Assembly: GCA_031280915.1 (NCBI GenBank)
Contig: JAITGC010000100.1
Span: 1-51,721 of the forward strand
Reading direction: 5' to 3'
Source of the DNA: Desulfovibrio sp.
GTDB taxonomy: Bacteria; Desulfobacterota; Desulfovibrionia; Desulfovibrionales; Desulfovibrionaceae
Length of the DNA: 51,721 bases
The notes below the pieces were generated by a model. The model made no database searches and was not told the origin of the DNA. It saw only the letters and a program-made list of their open reading frames with translations. A program made the translations under genes and the position numbers. Of the stretch, positions 40,433-48,902 are shown piece after piece; position 1 is the stretch's first letter, and every line of letters begins with the position of its first letter.

Positions 40433-41371
40433 TCACGCCGCCAGCCCGCGTCTGTTCCGTTCCTGTTCCCAATAGTCGGGCCACAAAATGGATTTGAATA
40501 ACGCCTTGTGATTCACCCAACGGCAGTACAGGCGTTGTTTTATGGTCGGTGACGTGTCGTTGGTGAAATCCCTGTACGCTTGCGCGAAAGGCGCAAGGCC
40601 CAGGCCGCGCAGGAACATGGTGCGCTCGTATGCTTCGTCCACGTCCGTCACCAGGACGTAGCAAAAATATTCTTTCGGCCTGGCTCCCGCAGCGCGGAGA
40701 AGATTCACGGCTCTTTCAACGACCGGCATCTGGCCCTTTTGGTCGCAGGCCAAACGCAACGGCTTGAACCAGCCCAAAGAGGCCAGACGGTGGGCTATCG
40801 GCCCGTCAATGCGTCTGGCGTCAAGACCCTGGTTGAAATCGACACGCAGGCCGAGCCGGGCCATTTTTTCGATTTGAGCAATGCCGTGGTCGTGTGCCAG
40901 CACATTGTTGTCCAGCAACACGACATGCCGGTTGCGGCAAAATTCCTCAACATCAGCATGGGCGCGGACTTCTCCCTCTTTCCGGGGAACGATGCACCAG
41001 GAGCAGTTGTTGGAGCAGCCCCGCGTTGTGAAACCCAAACTGTATTCAGGCTCGGGCCGCTTCCGCCTGCTATTCCGGCGCTCATGCACATGCCGGTAGA
41101 TTGAGTAATCGGGGCAGATATGTTCCACCGCGTCGGGCAGAGTAGTGAAAATGCCGTAGCCGGTGCCGGATTTGACCGTCCACGGCGGCAGGCCGGAATC
41201 TTCCGGCGTCCATGAAAAGACTTTGCTGGAAAACACCCGGTCATACTGTGCGGCCTCATCCGGCGCGTACCACACGACTTCATGCCCCTGCTGCCTGTGC
41301 CATGCTGCGATCTTCATCAGAGCCAGGTTGGGGAAATTGGTGTCGTCGGAATCATGCAGGGCAATCAGCAT
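40433..41371 (-). CDS. radical SAM enzyme
   Basis: A 312-residue enzyme. The [4Fe-4S]/SAM motif is C119-x3-C123-x2-C126 (TRGCSNNCSWCIVP). The N-terminal part (1-90) has a Rossmann-like B12-binding fold pattern (MKIAAWHRQQGHEVVWYAPD) without the cobalamin DxHxxG motif. VVLLDNNVLAHDH and RVDFNQGLDARRID follow in the barrel. ATG 41371 has GAGGG upstream and overlaps the PP-loop gene by 20 bp, so the two are translated together. It is unrelated to known transfer functions; modification of a nucleic acid or a protein is possible. Confidence 0.88.
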   Translation of the reverse strand: MLIALHDSDDTNFPNLALMKIAAWHRQQGHEVVWYAPDEAAQYDRVFSSKVFSWTPEDSGLPPWTVKSGTGYGIFTTLPDAVEHICPDYSIYRHVHERRNSRRKRPEPEYSLGFTTRGCSNNCSWCIVPRKEGEVRAHADVEEFCRNRHVVLLDNNVLAHDHGIAQIEKMARLGLRVDFNQGLDARRIDGPIAHRLASLGWFKPLRLACDQKGQMPVVERAVNLLRAAGARPKEYFCYVLVTDVDEAYERTMFLRGLGLAPFAQAYRDFTNDTSPTIKQRLYCRWVNHKALFKSILWPDYWEQERNRRGLAA

Positions 41372-42185
41372 CTTGCCCTCCGTCCGCGTCAGTATTGTTT
41401 TCTTCGTCCTCCGCGTCTTCGGCGGCGAACCGCGTTTCCAGAGCGGCCACGGACGGAGCGTGATTAAACCGCCGCCCCTTGTCGCTTTCTGGAAGCCAGG
41501 AATCCATTTCCAGCATCCGTTGCCAGAGGTCGGGGTAAAACCAGCGAAGTTTCCGCAGATCATCCAGGGATTGCAGCGGGCAGCAAAAGCAGCTCACTCG
41601 GTCGAAGTACCGATACAGCCCGCCCCAGGTGAAACCGCGACTTTTGCAGTACGCAAGGGCATCGGCCTCGGTAACGCCCCATTCAACCAAGGGATACCGC
41701 TGCACATGATAGGTGCTGTTTCTTTTGGTCGGCCCGTCCAGCCGGTGAAGTTCATCAGCGGCAAAACCGACGCACTGTTGCAAAGGGAGAGTAAAACCAT
41801 GCCTGTGAGTGAACGCCCGCATATGCGACCGTAGAGCCTCCTGCTTGCGGCCCGTACACCAGCGAATCGCGGGCGAGGGCCAGTAGCGTCCAATTCTGTG
41901 AACATGGCTCGTACCCCGTTTGACAATCGGAAACTCCGAGAACATCCAATCAAAAGGCGTTTTTTCCGTAACGACACCGACCGGAAGCCGGGGCCGCAAG
42001 CGCGTAATCTTCCGCCCGATGAACTGCTCCACTTTTTCCAAGTGGTCGTGCATTTGCGGAAACTCCCACCCTCCATCGAAAAAAACGATGTCGGCAATAG
42101 GTTCGCCACGCTCCAAAAGCATGAGCAGCATAGCCGTGCTGTCCTTGCCCCCGGAGAAAGAAACCAGATTCGCAAGCTGTCCCAT
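41352..42185 (-). CDS. PP-loop ATPase, PAPS-reductase-like (DndC/phage type)
   Basis: This 277-residue enzyme has the PP-loop SGGKDS (11-16), which adenylates its substrate, and IVFFDGGWEFPQM as in PAPS reductases. RWCTGRKQEAL and a Cys cluster (SCFCCPLQSLDDLRKL) mark the subgroup found in phages and mobile elements; a true sulfite-forming PAPS reductase is unlikely. The C-terminus is acidic and disordered. Its ATG overlaps the preceding stop (TAATG), and its end overlaps the radical-SAM gene, so the pair forms one unit. Relation to DndC suggests nucleic acid sulfur chemistry (inference). Confidence 0.85.
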   Translation of the reverse strand: MGQLANLVSFSGGKDSTAMLLMLLERGEPIADIVFFDGGWEFPQMHDHLEKVEQFIGRKITRLRPRLPVGVVTEKTPFDWMFSEFPIVKRGTSHVHRIGRYWPSPAIRWCTGRKQEALRSHMRAFTHRHGFTLPLQQCVGFAADELHRLDGPTKRNSTYHVQRYPLVEWGVTEADALAYCKSRGFTWGGLYRYFDRVSCFCCPLQSLDDLRKLRWFYPDLWQRMLEMDSWLPESDKGRRFNHAPSVAALETRFAAEDAEDEENNTDADGGQDADCPA

Positions 42186-42481
42186 TACAATTTCTCCAAC
42201 GGAGCGCCCATCATGGGGTCTATTTCCAGATAGAAACCGGCGCTGTCATCGTCCGTTTCCGCGCCGGTTTTCGGCAGCGGCAGACGCATGTGCAGGCGGG
42301 CCATCCCCGTTTTCGGGTCAGGCAACGGCAGCGCCCGCAGGAGCAGATTGAAAGAGTCGTCCTTGTTTTTGAACGCCGCGCCCACCCGGAGCCATGCGGA
42401 CCTGGTTTCGCCGCCCTTGCTGTACTCGGTTATGGAAAACACCTCGTAGTACGGTCTTTTTGCTTCTTGCTGTTTGTCCAT
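42185..42481 (-). CDS. small conserved-looking protein between dotB and the PP-loop gene
   Basis: A 98-residue protein with a regular beta-rich pattern: YYEVFSITEYSKGGETRSAW, LRVGAAFKNKDDSFNLLLRA and LPDPKTGMARLHMRLP. AAAGGATCATC precedes the ATG. It is not recognised. Its start lies 164 bp inside the end of the dotB reading frame, and the gene-like composition is on this frame. The PP-loop gene begins on its stop codon. Confidence 0.72.
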   Translation of the reverse strand: MDKQQEAKRPYYEVFSITEYSKGGETRSAWLRVGAAFKNKDDSFNLLLRALPLPDPKTGMARLHMRLPLPKTGAETDDDSAGFYLEIDPMMGAPLEKL

Positions 42482-43619
42482 GTGATGATCCTTTTGTGTT
42501 TTTGCGTTCCGCCAGAATCGCCAGATACTTGTCCTTGCTGATTTTCCCGTCCGCGTAGGCTTGTTCCGCCGCTTCCTGAATCCGCTGGCCGGATACGGGC
42601 AAAAGCTCTTCCGTTTTCTGAATCAGACGCTCCGGAGGCGTATCGAGCAGCGTTTCCCGAATTTCCGGGGTGAATGCCAGATATTCACGGAGAGCAACGC
42701 GCCCGCTGTTGTCTGGCAGCGGGAGAAGCCGTTGCGAGATAATCAGCCGCAGGCTGGACAGCAGCGTGGCCGTAACCTGGCGCTGTTCTTCAAAGGGGAA
42801 CACGTTGATGATGCGGGTGAGAGTTTCCGGCACGGAGCGCGTATGTACCGTGGAGTAGGCAGCAACGCCGATTTCCGCGCTTTCGATCATGCCCCGAAGC
42901 GTTTCTGGGTCGCGGCTCTCACCGATAAGCACCACGTCCGGGGCCGTGCGCGTGGAGTTGCGCGTTGCCGTCAAAAATGACTGCAAATGTTCAGGGATGG
43001 TACTTTGCGAGACAGGCCCGCCCGGATTGGGAATCGCGTCAAAGTCAAATTCAATGGGCGACTCATAGGTGCAGACGTGCCGACCGCCTTTTTCGATGAT
43101 ATTCCGCAAGAGAGCGGCCAGCAGCGTGGACTTGCCGCTTCCCATGACGCCCGTAACCAGCACCAGCCCGTTACCGGGCGTGGCATGGTCGAGAATCCCT
43201 TGTTCGACGTGCAAATCTTCCAACAGTGGGGGCTCGGACGGGATGGCGCGGAATACGATTTTAACGCCCGTCGCGTATCCGTCAGCGACAGGCGTGGCAT
43301 TACCGCGATAACGGCGACGATGGCCGCGAGACTCTTCAATCTGATGGGCGAAATCGTAGTCCGATTGGCCGGATTTAATCAGGGCCGCAACGGAATTGTT
43401 TTTAGTCAGGCGTTCCAAACCGGCGAGCAGTTCGTCAGCGGTTATTGGCCGCTGCGTGATCGGACGCCATATCCCATTCAGGCGCATCCAGGCCGGACTG
43501 CCGGAACGCAGGCACAAATCGGACATGCCGCAATGGGTAGCCCACAACAACAGAGCGTTGATGTCCGAGTAATCCCAACGGATACGCGGCTCGTCCGGGT
43601 ACATGCCTACCGTTGCCAT
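42318..43619 (-). CDS. dotB: DotB/TraJ-type secretion ATPase
   Basis: A 433-residue hexameric ATPase of the VirB11/PilT superfamily, closest in pattern to DotB and IncI TraJ. Walker A VTGVMGSGKSTLLAALL is at about 155-170, the Asp box near YESPIEFDFD, Walker B GESRDPETL and the His box STVHTRSVPETLTRI. The last 55 residues (from HGQTARSKK) are Arg/Gly-rich, overlap the next gene and look like readthrough past a lost stop. It lies three bases downstream of dotC. Confidence 0.92.
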   Translation of the reverse strand: MATVGMYPDEPRIRWDYSDINALLLWATHCGMSDLCLRSGSPAWMRLNGIWRPITQRPITADELLAGLERLTKNNSVAALIKSGQSDYDFAHQIEESRGHRRRYRGNATPVADGYATGVKIVFRAIPSEPPLLEDLHVEQGILDHATPGNGLVLVTGVMGSGKSTLLAALLRNIIEKGGRHVCTYESPIEFDFDAIPNPGGPVSQSTIPEHLQSFLTATRNSTRTAPDVVLIGESRDPETLRGMIESAEIGVAAYSTVHTRSVPETLTRIINVFPFEEQRQVTATLLSSLRLIISQRLLPLPDNSGRVALREYLAFTPEIRETLLDTPPERLIQKTEELLPVSGQRIQEAAEQAYADGKISKDKYLAILAERKNTKGSSHGQTARSKKTVLRGVFHNRVQQGRRNQVRMAPGGRGVQKQGRLFQSAPAGAAVA

Positions 43620-43622
43620 GGC

Positions 43623-44669
43623 TTATTTCCGCCCGCTTTCTTGAGGCTTCATCGCTTTGGGCGGCACAGCATAGTGCAACTCCGCTTCCTTGGCCGTGAA
43701 CATGGACGGAGCGGTAATCCGGTAGACTTTCTGGCCGATGTTGAGCTTGTTGTCGGAGGTGTGCATCCCCAAATCGGCGGACGCGGTTTCAACCCGGCTC
43801 AAAAGGTGTTGGGCGGTCAGAAGATGGTAGAGCATGACGCCGCGATAGTTACGGACCATGCGGGCCACGTTGTCCGCGTAAAGCTGGTCCGCTTCGACCA
43901 GCCCTTGCGCCCAGGCTTCGCGTACCGCCGCCCGCCAGATGGCGCGTTCATCGTCATTTTTCGGCAAAACGGCGGGATTGGGCTTTTCCGGCTCCGGAAA
44001 GCCGTCTGTCATCAGAAATTCGCGCCAGTTGGGAACGGTTGAGATATACCGCGCCGGTTCAAGCAGTTCGGAAGTAGTTTCCGCTGCCGTGGCCGCTTCC
44101 AGCTTTTCAATCCGCATGGACGCGCCCGCCCGCGTGAGCAGGGGCGGCATTATCAGGGCTTCGCCCTGAGTCATCACCAGCGGCGAGAAGTCGAAAGCCG
44201 TGTCCATGATCGCGCCGTGGCTCTCCGTTGCGGCAACAAGCTGCTTGTAGCGCCAGGCGATTGCGGTCTGAAATGTGACGAGCTGCGCCGCTTCCCGAAT
44301 GGCGGCGGGCCGCATGAGCCTGACAGCGGAATTTTCTTCGGAACGTACCCCGCGTAGTTCTAGAAGTTCCGCCAGTTCGTCAGGCTCCCCCTTATACGGA
44401 CCCGCCGCGAGGTCGGCGGGAATGTCCACCGCCAGATATTGCGTCGTTTCATCATCCCCATACGACGCATCATACGGCGACATTTTTCCCGCCTCGTCCT
44501 TGGGATTGGCGGCGTCGGCCTTTTTCGCCGGTTGCGCCTTTTCCGGAGTTTGGGCCGTTTGCGGCGGCACCGGCACCGGAGGCACCGGCTCCCCGGCATC
44601 CTGTTTTCCCGCGCACCCGGAAAGAGCGACTGCCAACAATCCCATGAGCAAAAATTTCTTTGCCGCCAT
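43623..44669 (-). CDS. dotC: DotC/TraI-like lipoprotein
   Basis: This 348-residue protein has a lipobox (VALSGC, Cys at about 19), a Pro-rich linker, then a helical domain matching DotC: LAELLELRGVRSEENSAVRL, MRPAAIREAAQLVTFQTAIA and WREFLMTDGFPEPEKPNPAV. DotC and DotD form the outer-membrane ring of the Dot/Icm channel and guide DotH. The gene is two bases from dotD and three from dotB, the dotD-dotC-dotB order known from Legionella. Confidence 0.9.
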   Translation of the reverse strand: MAAKKFLLMGLLAVALSGCAGKQDAGEPVPPVPVPPQTAQTPEKAQPAKKADAANPKDEAGKMSPYDASYGDDETTQYLAVDIPADLAAGPYKGEPDELAELLELRGVRSEENSAVRLMRPAAIREAAQLVTFQTAIAWRYKQLVAATESHGAIMDTAFDFSPLVMTQGEALIMPPLLTRAGASMRIEKLEAATAAETTSELLEPARYISTVPNWREFLMTDGFPEPEKPNPAVLPKNDDERAIWRAAVREAWAQGLVEADQLYADNVARMVRNYRGVMLYHLLTAQHLLSRVETASADLGMHTSDNKLNIGQKVYRITAPSMFTAKEAELHYAVPPKAMKPQESGRK

Positions 44670-44671
44670 GA

Positions 44672-45142
44672 CTAGCTCCCTGCCTTTACGGTTCTGGCCA
44701 GCGTGATTACGCGGCTGATGGGGTCAACGCGCAGAGTCGCCTGCGGCTGTATTTGCCAGGCAATATCTTCCAGCAGGACGTGGGCGGGCCGGTTCAGCCC
44801 GCGCACAATCACCGTGAGCGATTGCGCCGAGGGAGAACCCATTTCCTCGTAGCGGTAGCCGAGTTGCAGGCAGATTTCTTTGAGAGCGCCCGCAGCCGGT
44901 CCCGTCCAAGCGACGGAAACCGGCTTTTCCAAAGACGGGTCCGATGGAGGCAGCAGCGGTTGCATTCCCTGACCGCGCAGCTTGGCAAGCATGGCAAGTT
45001 CGCCGTGCGCCTGTTCTGCGGCATCACCGAGCGTGACCGCGACAAAATCAGCGGGATTTGATCCAGCCGGAACACTCGCCTTTTTCGCGCAGGCGGTGAA
45101 AGACAGGCAGCAGCACAACAGCAAAAAGGTTTTTCTGAACAC
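44672..45142 (-). CDS. dotD: DotD/TraH-like lipoprotein
   Basis: A 156-residue lipoprotein with lipobox LSFTAC. The mature domain reads VSVAWTGPAAGALKEICLQL then YRYEEMG and RPAHVLLEDIAWQIQPQATL, a secretin-N1-like fold as in DotD. Start GTG 45142 is preferred: AAAGGAG lies seven bases upstream and the length matches DotD (about 160). Longer readings to 45313 would add an untypical arginine-rich lead. Confidence 0.87.
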   Translation of the reverse strand: MFRKTFLLLCCCLSFTACAKKASVPAGSNPADFVAVTLGDAAEQAHGELAMLAKLRGQGMQPLLPPSDPSLEKPVSVAWTGPAAGALKEICLQLGYRYEEMGSPSAQSLTVIVRGLNRPAHVLLEDIAWQIQPQATLRVDPISRVITLARTVKAGS

Positions 45143-45195
45143 GACATAACTCCTTTGAATAAAAATACATGGCATAGACACACCCCCCCGCCCGC

Positions 45196-45636
45196 TTACG
45201 GGCGTTTTTGAAACACCCCGCCGCAAGACAACAGCCAGCGGGATAACGGCAGAAAACGGCGGTTTTCCAAAACGGAGATTCGCCAGGCCGTTGTGACGAT
45301 GCCGACGAGACACGGCAGCGAGATAAAGGCCAGCGCCAGACAGGAAACGATAGTTTGCAGCAGAAGCGCCACAGCCACACAGACAATCACCGGCACGACG
45401 AACACCAGAAACCGAAGACGCAGCACAAGGACGACGCCGGGAATCTCCGCATCGTGGTTAATGCCCCAGGCCGCGAGAACCATGCTGAAATCTTGCGTCA
45501 GCACTTGTTGCTCTGATACCGAGCGGTGACGCCGGAAACCTCCCAGGCGGGAGCGTAAATCGGCCCTCAATGACGAAAGGTGTTGCCCGGTCGGAGAAAC
45601 ACGCGAAGCAATGTTATTTTTTATGCGCCTAAACAT
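45196..45636 (-). CDS. IcmV/TraX-like membrane protein
   Basis: A 146-residue protein with a basic cytosolic N-terminus (about 1-60) and two adjacent hydrophobic helices (about 68-90 and 92-112: LRFLVFVVPVIVCVAVALLL). Size, topology and place next to dotA agree with IcmV (IncI TraX), which sits beside dotA in Legionella. Sequence match alone would be weak, so the call depends on context. It starts three bases after the dotA stop. Confidence 0.68.
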   Translation of the reverse strand: MFRRIKNNIASRVSPTGQHLSSLRADLRSRLGGFRRHRSVSEQQVLTQDFSMVLAAWGINHDAEIPGVVLVLRLRFLVFVVPVIVCVAVALLLQTIVSCLALAFISLPCLVGIVTTAWRISVLENRRFLPLSRWLLSCGGVFQKRP

Positions 45637-45639
45637 GCC

Positions 45640-47766
45640 TCAACTCCTGAACGTGCTTTCCGGCAGCATTTTTCGCCCCGTATCCAGGCGCGGGTCATTG
45701 ACGTAATTCCATTCCGCATCCGGAACCGGCGAGTTGTCTTGCGGCGCTCTGCCTCCACTCCCGCCACTTGGCCCATTGCCGCGCAGTTCTTTGACGCCCT
45801 GCGCTCCGGAGCTGACCACGTTGGTGGACCCCATAAAAATGGCTTTCACCCCGGATTGGTCTTCTTTTTCACCGAGTGAATGGAATTGCTGGCCGATCCA
45901 GGCCGTGACGTGTTCGGGGAGGTAGTGAATCAGGCTGAAAAACTTGTTGGCCATCATAATGACCACGATGCCGAGAATAACGAGCATGGAGATGGTGCCG
46001 GTAATGCCGATCATCTTGCTTTGCCCGGTCCCGGCGATAAACATTTCAAAGCTGGCCCCGATAAGCCTGCCCAAGACGTTCATCAGGATGATGGCCGCGA
46101 AGAACCCGGCCACCATTAATGGGGGCCGGATAATGATGCCGAGGAGCAGCAGATAGCCTCGTTTTCCGTGCTGGCCCGCCGCGCCGTCACCCTCTGGCAG
46201 AGCATGGGCGCACAACCACAAGGGAGCGGCCACAAGCGACTCCACAATCAGAATGACCCATCCGGCCAGAGCGGAAATCCAGCGGATGAACGGAATCGCG
46301 GGGAGGTAGTAGGCCAGCGCCAAGCCGTACAGGAGCATGGGCAGAAAGACGGCGAACAGGGCGAAACTGATATATTTGTCCAGATTCGGAATCGCGTCAC
46401 CGATGATGGGAATGGCGTTCCCCATGGAGCGGGTGACATCCAGAGCGCCCAAGGCAGCGGCCAGCCCCCAGGCCGTGCCGATCATGTAGTCACCCACGTT
46501 GGAAACCGCCATGATCGGGTCTTGAGTCGAAAGTTTTTCAACGGCAATGGGCAGGACGTTCCCGGCGATCAGCTTGTTCATGGTCGCCCGTATCCAGTTG
46601 GTAAGTTCGTCAAACCCTCCGGTTTCGTTGGTTACGGCCGGGTCCGCCGTGGTATCGGATATGCCGCGCCTGGTTGCGTAGGCCGTCTTGATATAGTTCG
46701 CCACCCGCTCTCTGACGGCTTCGTAATCTTGCAGGCCATAGGTCATGCCCAACATTTCGGACATGGTGTATTCTTTCGGGCTGTAAGAAACGCCCGAATA
46801 CATGGCCTCGCGGACCTCTTGATTTATCCATGAAATCGACCAGTAAGACGAACCGGCGATAAACCAGCCGTATTGCCGGGAAATATCCTCAAAATCCTTG
46901 AGTTTGCTTTGTAGCTGGCCCTGCTGCGCGTAGCTTTGCAACCCGGCGAGAATGGTGGCGTTGACCTGGTTCGCGGCGTTGTAGAGCGCCAGCGGGTCAA
47001 TATCGGTGGCGGGAGTATCGGGGTCGGAAAGCTGCTTTGCCACGTTGGAGAGCGCCGAAACAGCCGTACCCACGGCGTTCACCTTGCCCCGACAGAGGGC
47101 GTCGGCTTCGTCAACACACTCGACAATGACTGTTCCGGCGTTGCCGTTGAAGAGGAACTTGTATTCCCCCCCGGAACTGAACCAGTTGCTGCTATACTTC
47201 CACTCGCCGCCCGGCTGGATATTCATTCCGCGCCGCTCGTTCAGATAATATTGCAGGGTAAGGGACTCCAAGGTGCCGTTGGCTATGGCCGAGTAGTGCG
47301 TGACATTCTGGTCCGGAGCCTGGATGGTGAGCTGCCCGCCATGCTCGACAAAGTAATCCGTTCCCAAGTCCCATACGAAGTTGCCCAGGTTGATGGAGAA
47401 GCCGATGCAGGCCAGAATCGCCACCTGAAACAGACTCAAGCCCTTGAAGATGGGAGCCAGAGCGCCCATTGCGCCGACAAAGCGCAGGGGCATCCATAGC
47501 GAACTGAATTTTTTACCAAAAGGCGACCCCTCATGCGCGGTCCCGGCGACCGCGACCGCCAGAACCCAAAGAAACAGCGCGGATATGACGGCCAGCGCCA
47601 CCAGATTAAAGGCGCTGAAAAGCTGCAACATCAATTCCGCCGCGCTGGAACCGCCAAGGCCGTCCCCCCAGGCGTCCCACCCCTGGCCGAGCAAGGTGTC
47701 GAGGAATTGTTTGCTGGCGTCGCTTTTGAGCAGGACTTCCGAATTGGCGGGAATTTCCGTTGCCAT
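45640..47766 (-). CDS. dotA: DotA/TraY-family inner-membrane protein
   Basis: This 708-residue polytopic protein has several N-terminal helices (about 45-75 and 92-130), a large periplasmic loop (about 130-430) with a Cys pair (ECVDEADALC) and a cluster of C-terminal helices (about 440-620). Family motifs are LPMLLYGLALAYYLPAIPFIRWISALAGW and LVAAPLWLCAHALPEGDG. DotA/TraY is an inner-membrane or exported channel part and a target of entry/exclusion. The C-terminal tail is disordered (GPSGGSGGRAPQDN). Confidence 0.92.
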   Translation of the reverse strand: MATEIPANSEVLLKSDASKQFLDTLLGQGWDAWGDGLGGSSAAELMLQLFSAFNLVALAVISALFLWVLAVAVAGTAHEGSPFGKKFSSLWMPLRFVGAMGALAPIFKGLSLFQVAILACIGFSINLGNFVWDLGTDYFVEHGGQLTIQAPDQNVTHYSAIANGTLESLTLQYYLNERRGMNIQPGGEWKYSSNWFSSGGEYKFLFNGNAGTVIVECVDEADALCRGKVNAVGTAVSALSNVAKQLSDPDTPATDIDPLALYNAANQVNATILAGLQSYAQQGQLQSKLKDFEDISRQYGWFIAGSSYWSISWINQEVREAMYSGVSYSPKEYTMSEMLGMTYGLQDYEAVRERVANYIKTAYATRRGISDTTADPAVTNETGGFDELTNWIRATMNKLIAGNVLPIAVEKLSTQDPIMAVSNVGDYMIGTAWGLAAALGALDVTRSMGNAIPIIGDAIPNLDKYISFALFAVFLPMLLYGLALAYYLPAIPFIRWISALAGWVILIVESLVAAPLWLCAHALPEGDGAAGQHGKRGYLLLLGIIIRPPLMVAGFFAAIILMNVLGRLIGASFEMFIAGTGQSKMIGITGTISMLVILGIVVIMMANKFFSLIHYLPEHVTAWIGQQFHSLGEKEDQSGVKAIFMGSTNVVSSGAQGVKELRGNGPSGGSGGRAPQDNSPVPDAEWNYVNDPRLDTGRKMLPESTFRS

Positions 47767-47784
47767 GATAGTTTCCCCTTTGGG

Positions 47785-48888
47785 TTATTGCTGTGCGCCG
47801 ACCATGCGCGTGTACAAATCGTTCATTTCCTTGCCGGTGGAGCTTTCCATGCGCGTGAGGTAGTCCAGCGACGTGATGAACGTCAGACGGTCCAGCAGTT
47901 CGGTATTCTTGCGGGCAAGCTCGAACTGGAACGCCTGCATCACCACCAGCTCACGCAGTAGGCCCACGTCCGTCGCCGCGCTGATCTGCATGAACCAGTT
48001 GGGATTACCGACGCGCATCTGCGACAGGAGCTTGTAAAGCCCGGCTTCCGAGAGTTTCCCGTCCACAATGCCGGGAGGGGTGCCGTTGCCGCCCGCTTCC
48101 GACCACTGGTTTTGCGCCCAGGTAGTCACATCTTCCGGCAGCGTGGGCGCGTGGAACACGACATGGTTGTTGAGAGATTCCATGACCGCGGCCAAACGCC
48201 CCTCATGGATTTTCTTTGCCGCGGCATAGGTCTGGCCTGCGGGCGTGGACTTTTGCGAATCCGTGACCACCGGCAGAGGCCGGGGGTTTGCCAGTGTTTT
48301 GATAGATTCGTGGGCTTGTGCCACCTGGTCCTCGGTCAGAGTGCTTTCCAGGGGGAACAGAGCGTCGATGGTTTCTTTCTCGGTGGGATGATCGTCGGCC
48401 AGAACGCGGCTCAAAAACTCAATCGGGCGGGCGCCCTCGGTGTTGGAATACGCAAGCTGCTTCTCCCGCATAGTGCCGTGGATTTCCCGCCCGGCCTGTG
48501 CGCCGAGTTGGATGCCTGCTCCCACGGTGCTTGCCCCGCACAACCCGGCAGGCTGTGCGGCCTTGCCGTACATATCCTCGGTTTTCATGGCTTCGCCCGC
48601 GACGGCCTGACCTTTGAGGGCCGCGACATTGCTTTCCTTGAGCGCGATAATCGCCCGGACAATCGTGGCCGACTCGGTTTTGATGGTGCCGATGATATTT
48701 TGCGCGGCCAGAAGAATTTCGGAACGGATGGACGCAGCTTCCGCAGCGGTTACGGCATTAACCGCCTGCGTTGTCTGCATGTGCGCCATCGTAATCATCC
48801 CTTGAATCGCACCGCAGTTGCAGCCTGCGGCCCATGCTTCCTGGGCCGGGAATGCCATTATCAACAGAGCCAGAAGAATTTTTTTCAT
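47785..48888 (-). CDS. TraW/IcmX-like periplasmic protein
   Basis: A 367-residue exported protein with a signal peptide (1-21, AWA-AG) and a Cys-bearing start (GCNCGAIQ). The rest is mostly helical (AVTAAEAASIRSEILLAAQN, MRVGNPNWFMQISAATDVG). Its position between the dotA/TraY and dotO/TraU-like genes fits TraW of IncI plasmids, which is related to IcmX. The family call rests on order and general features, so it is moderate. Confidence 0.68.
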   Translation of the reverse strand: MKKILLALLIMAFPAQEAWAAGCNCGAIQGMITMAHMQTTQAVNAVTAAEAASIRSEILLAAQNIIGTIKTESATIVRAIIALKESNVAALKGQAVAGEAMKTEDMYGKAAQPAGLCGASTVGAGIQLGAQAGREIHGTMREKQLAYSNTEGARPIEFLSRVLADDHPTEKETIDALFPLESTLTEDQVAQAHESIKTLANPRPLPVVTDSQKSTPAGQTYAAAKKIHEGRLAAVMESLNNHVVFHAPTLPEDVTTWAQNQWSEAGGNGTPPGIVDGKLSEAGLYKLLSQMRVGNPNWFMQISAATDVGLLRELVVMQAFQFELARKNTELLDRLTFITSLDYLTRMESSTGKEMNDLYTRMVGAQQ

Positions 48889-48902
48889 CGTTTCCTCCCG
48901 AT

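Noticed and set aside
41352-42185. Complete phosphorothioation (Dnd) system
   Set aside because: Only a DndC-like PP-loop enzyme is present; no DndA, DndB, DndD or DndE homolog is nearby.
41898-42351. Forward frames over the PP-loop gene
   Set aside because: They are antisense to the SGGKDS region and lack start signals.
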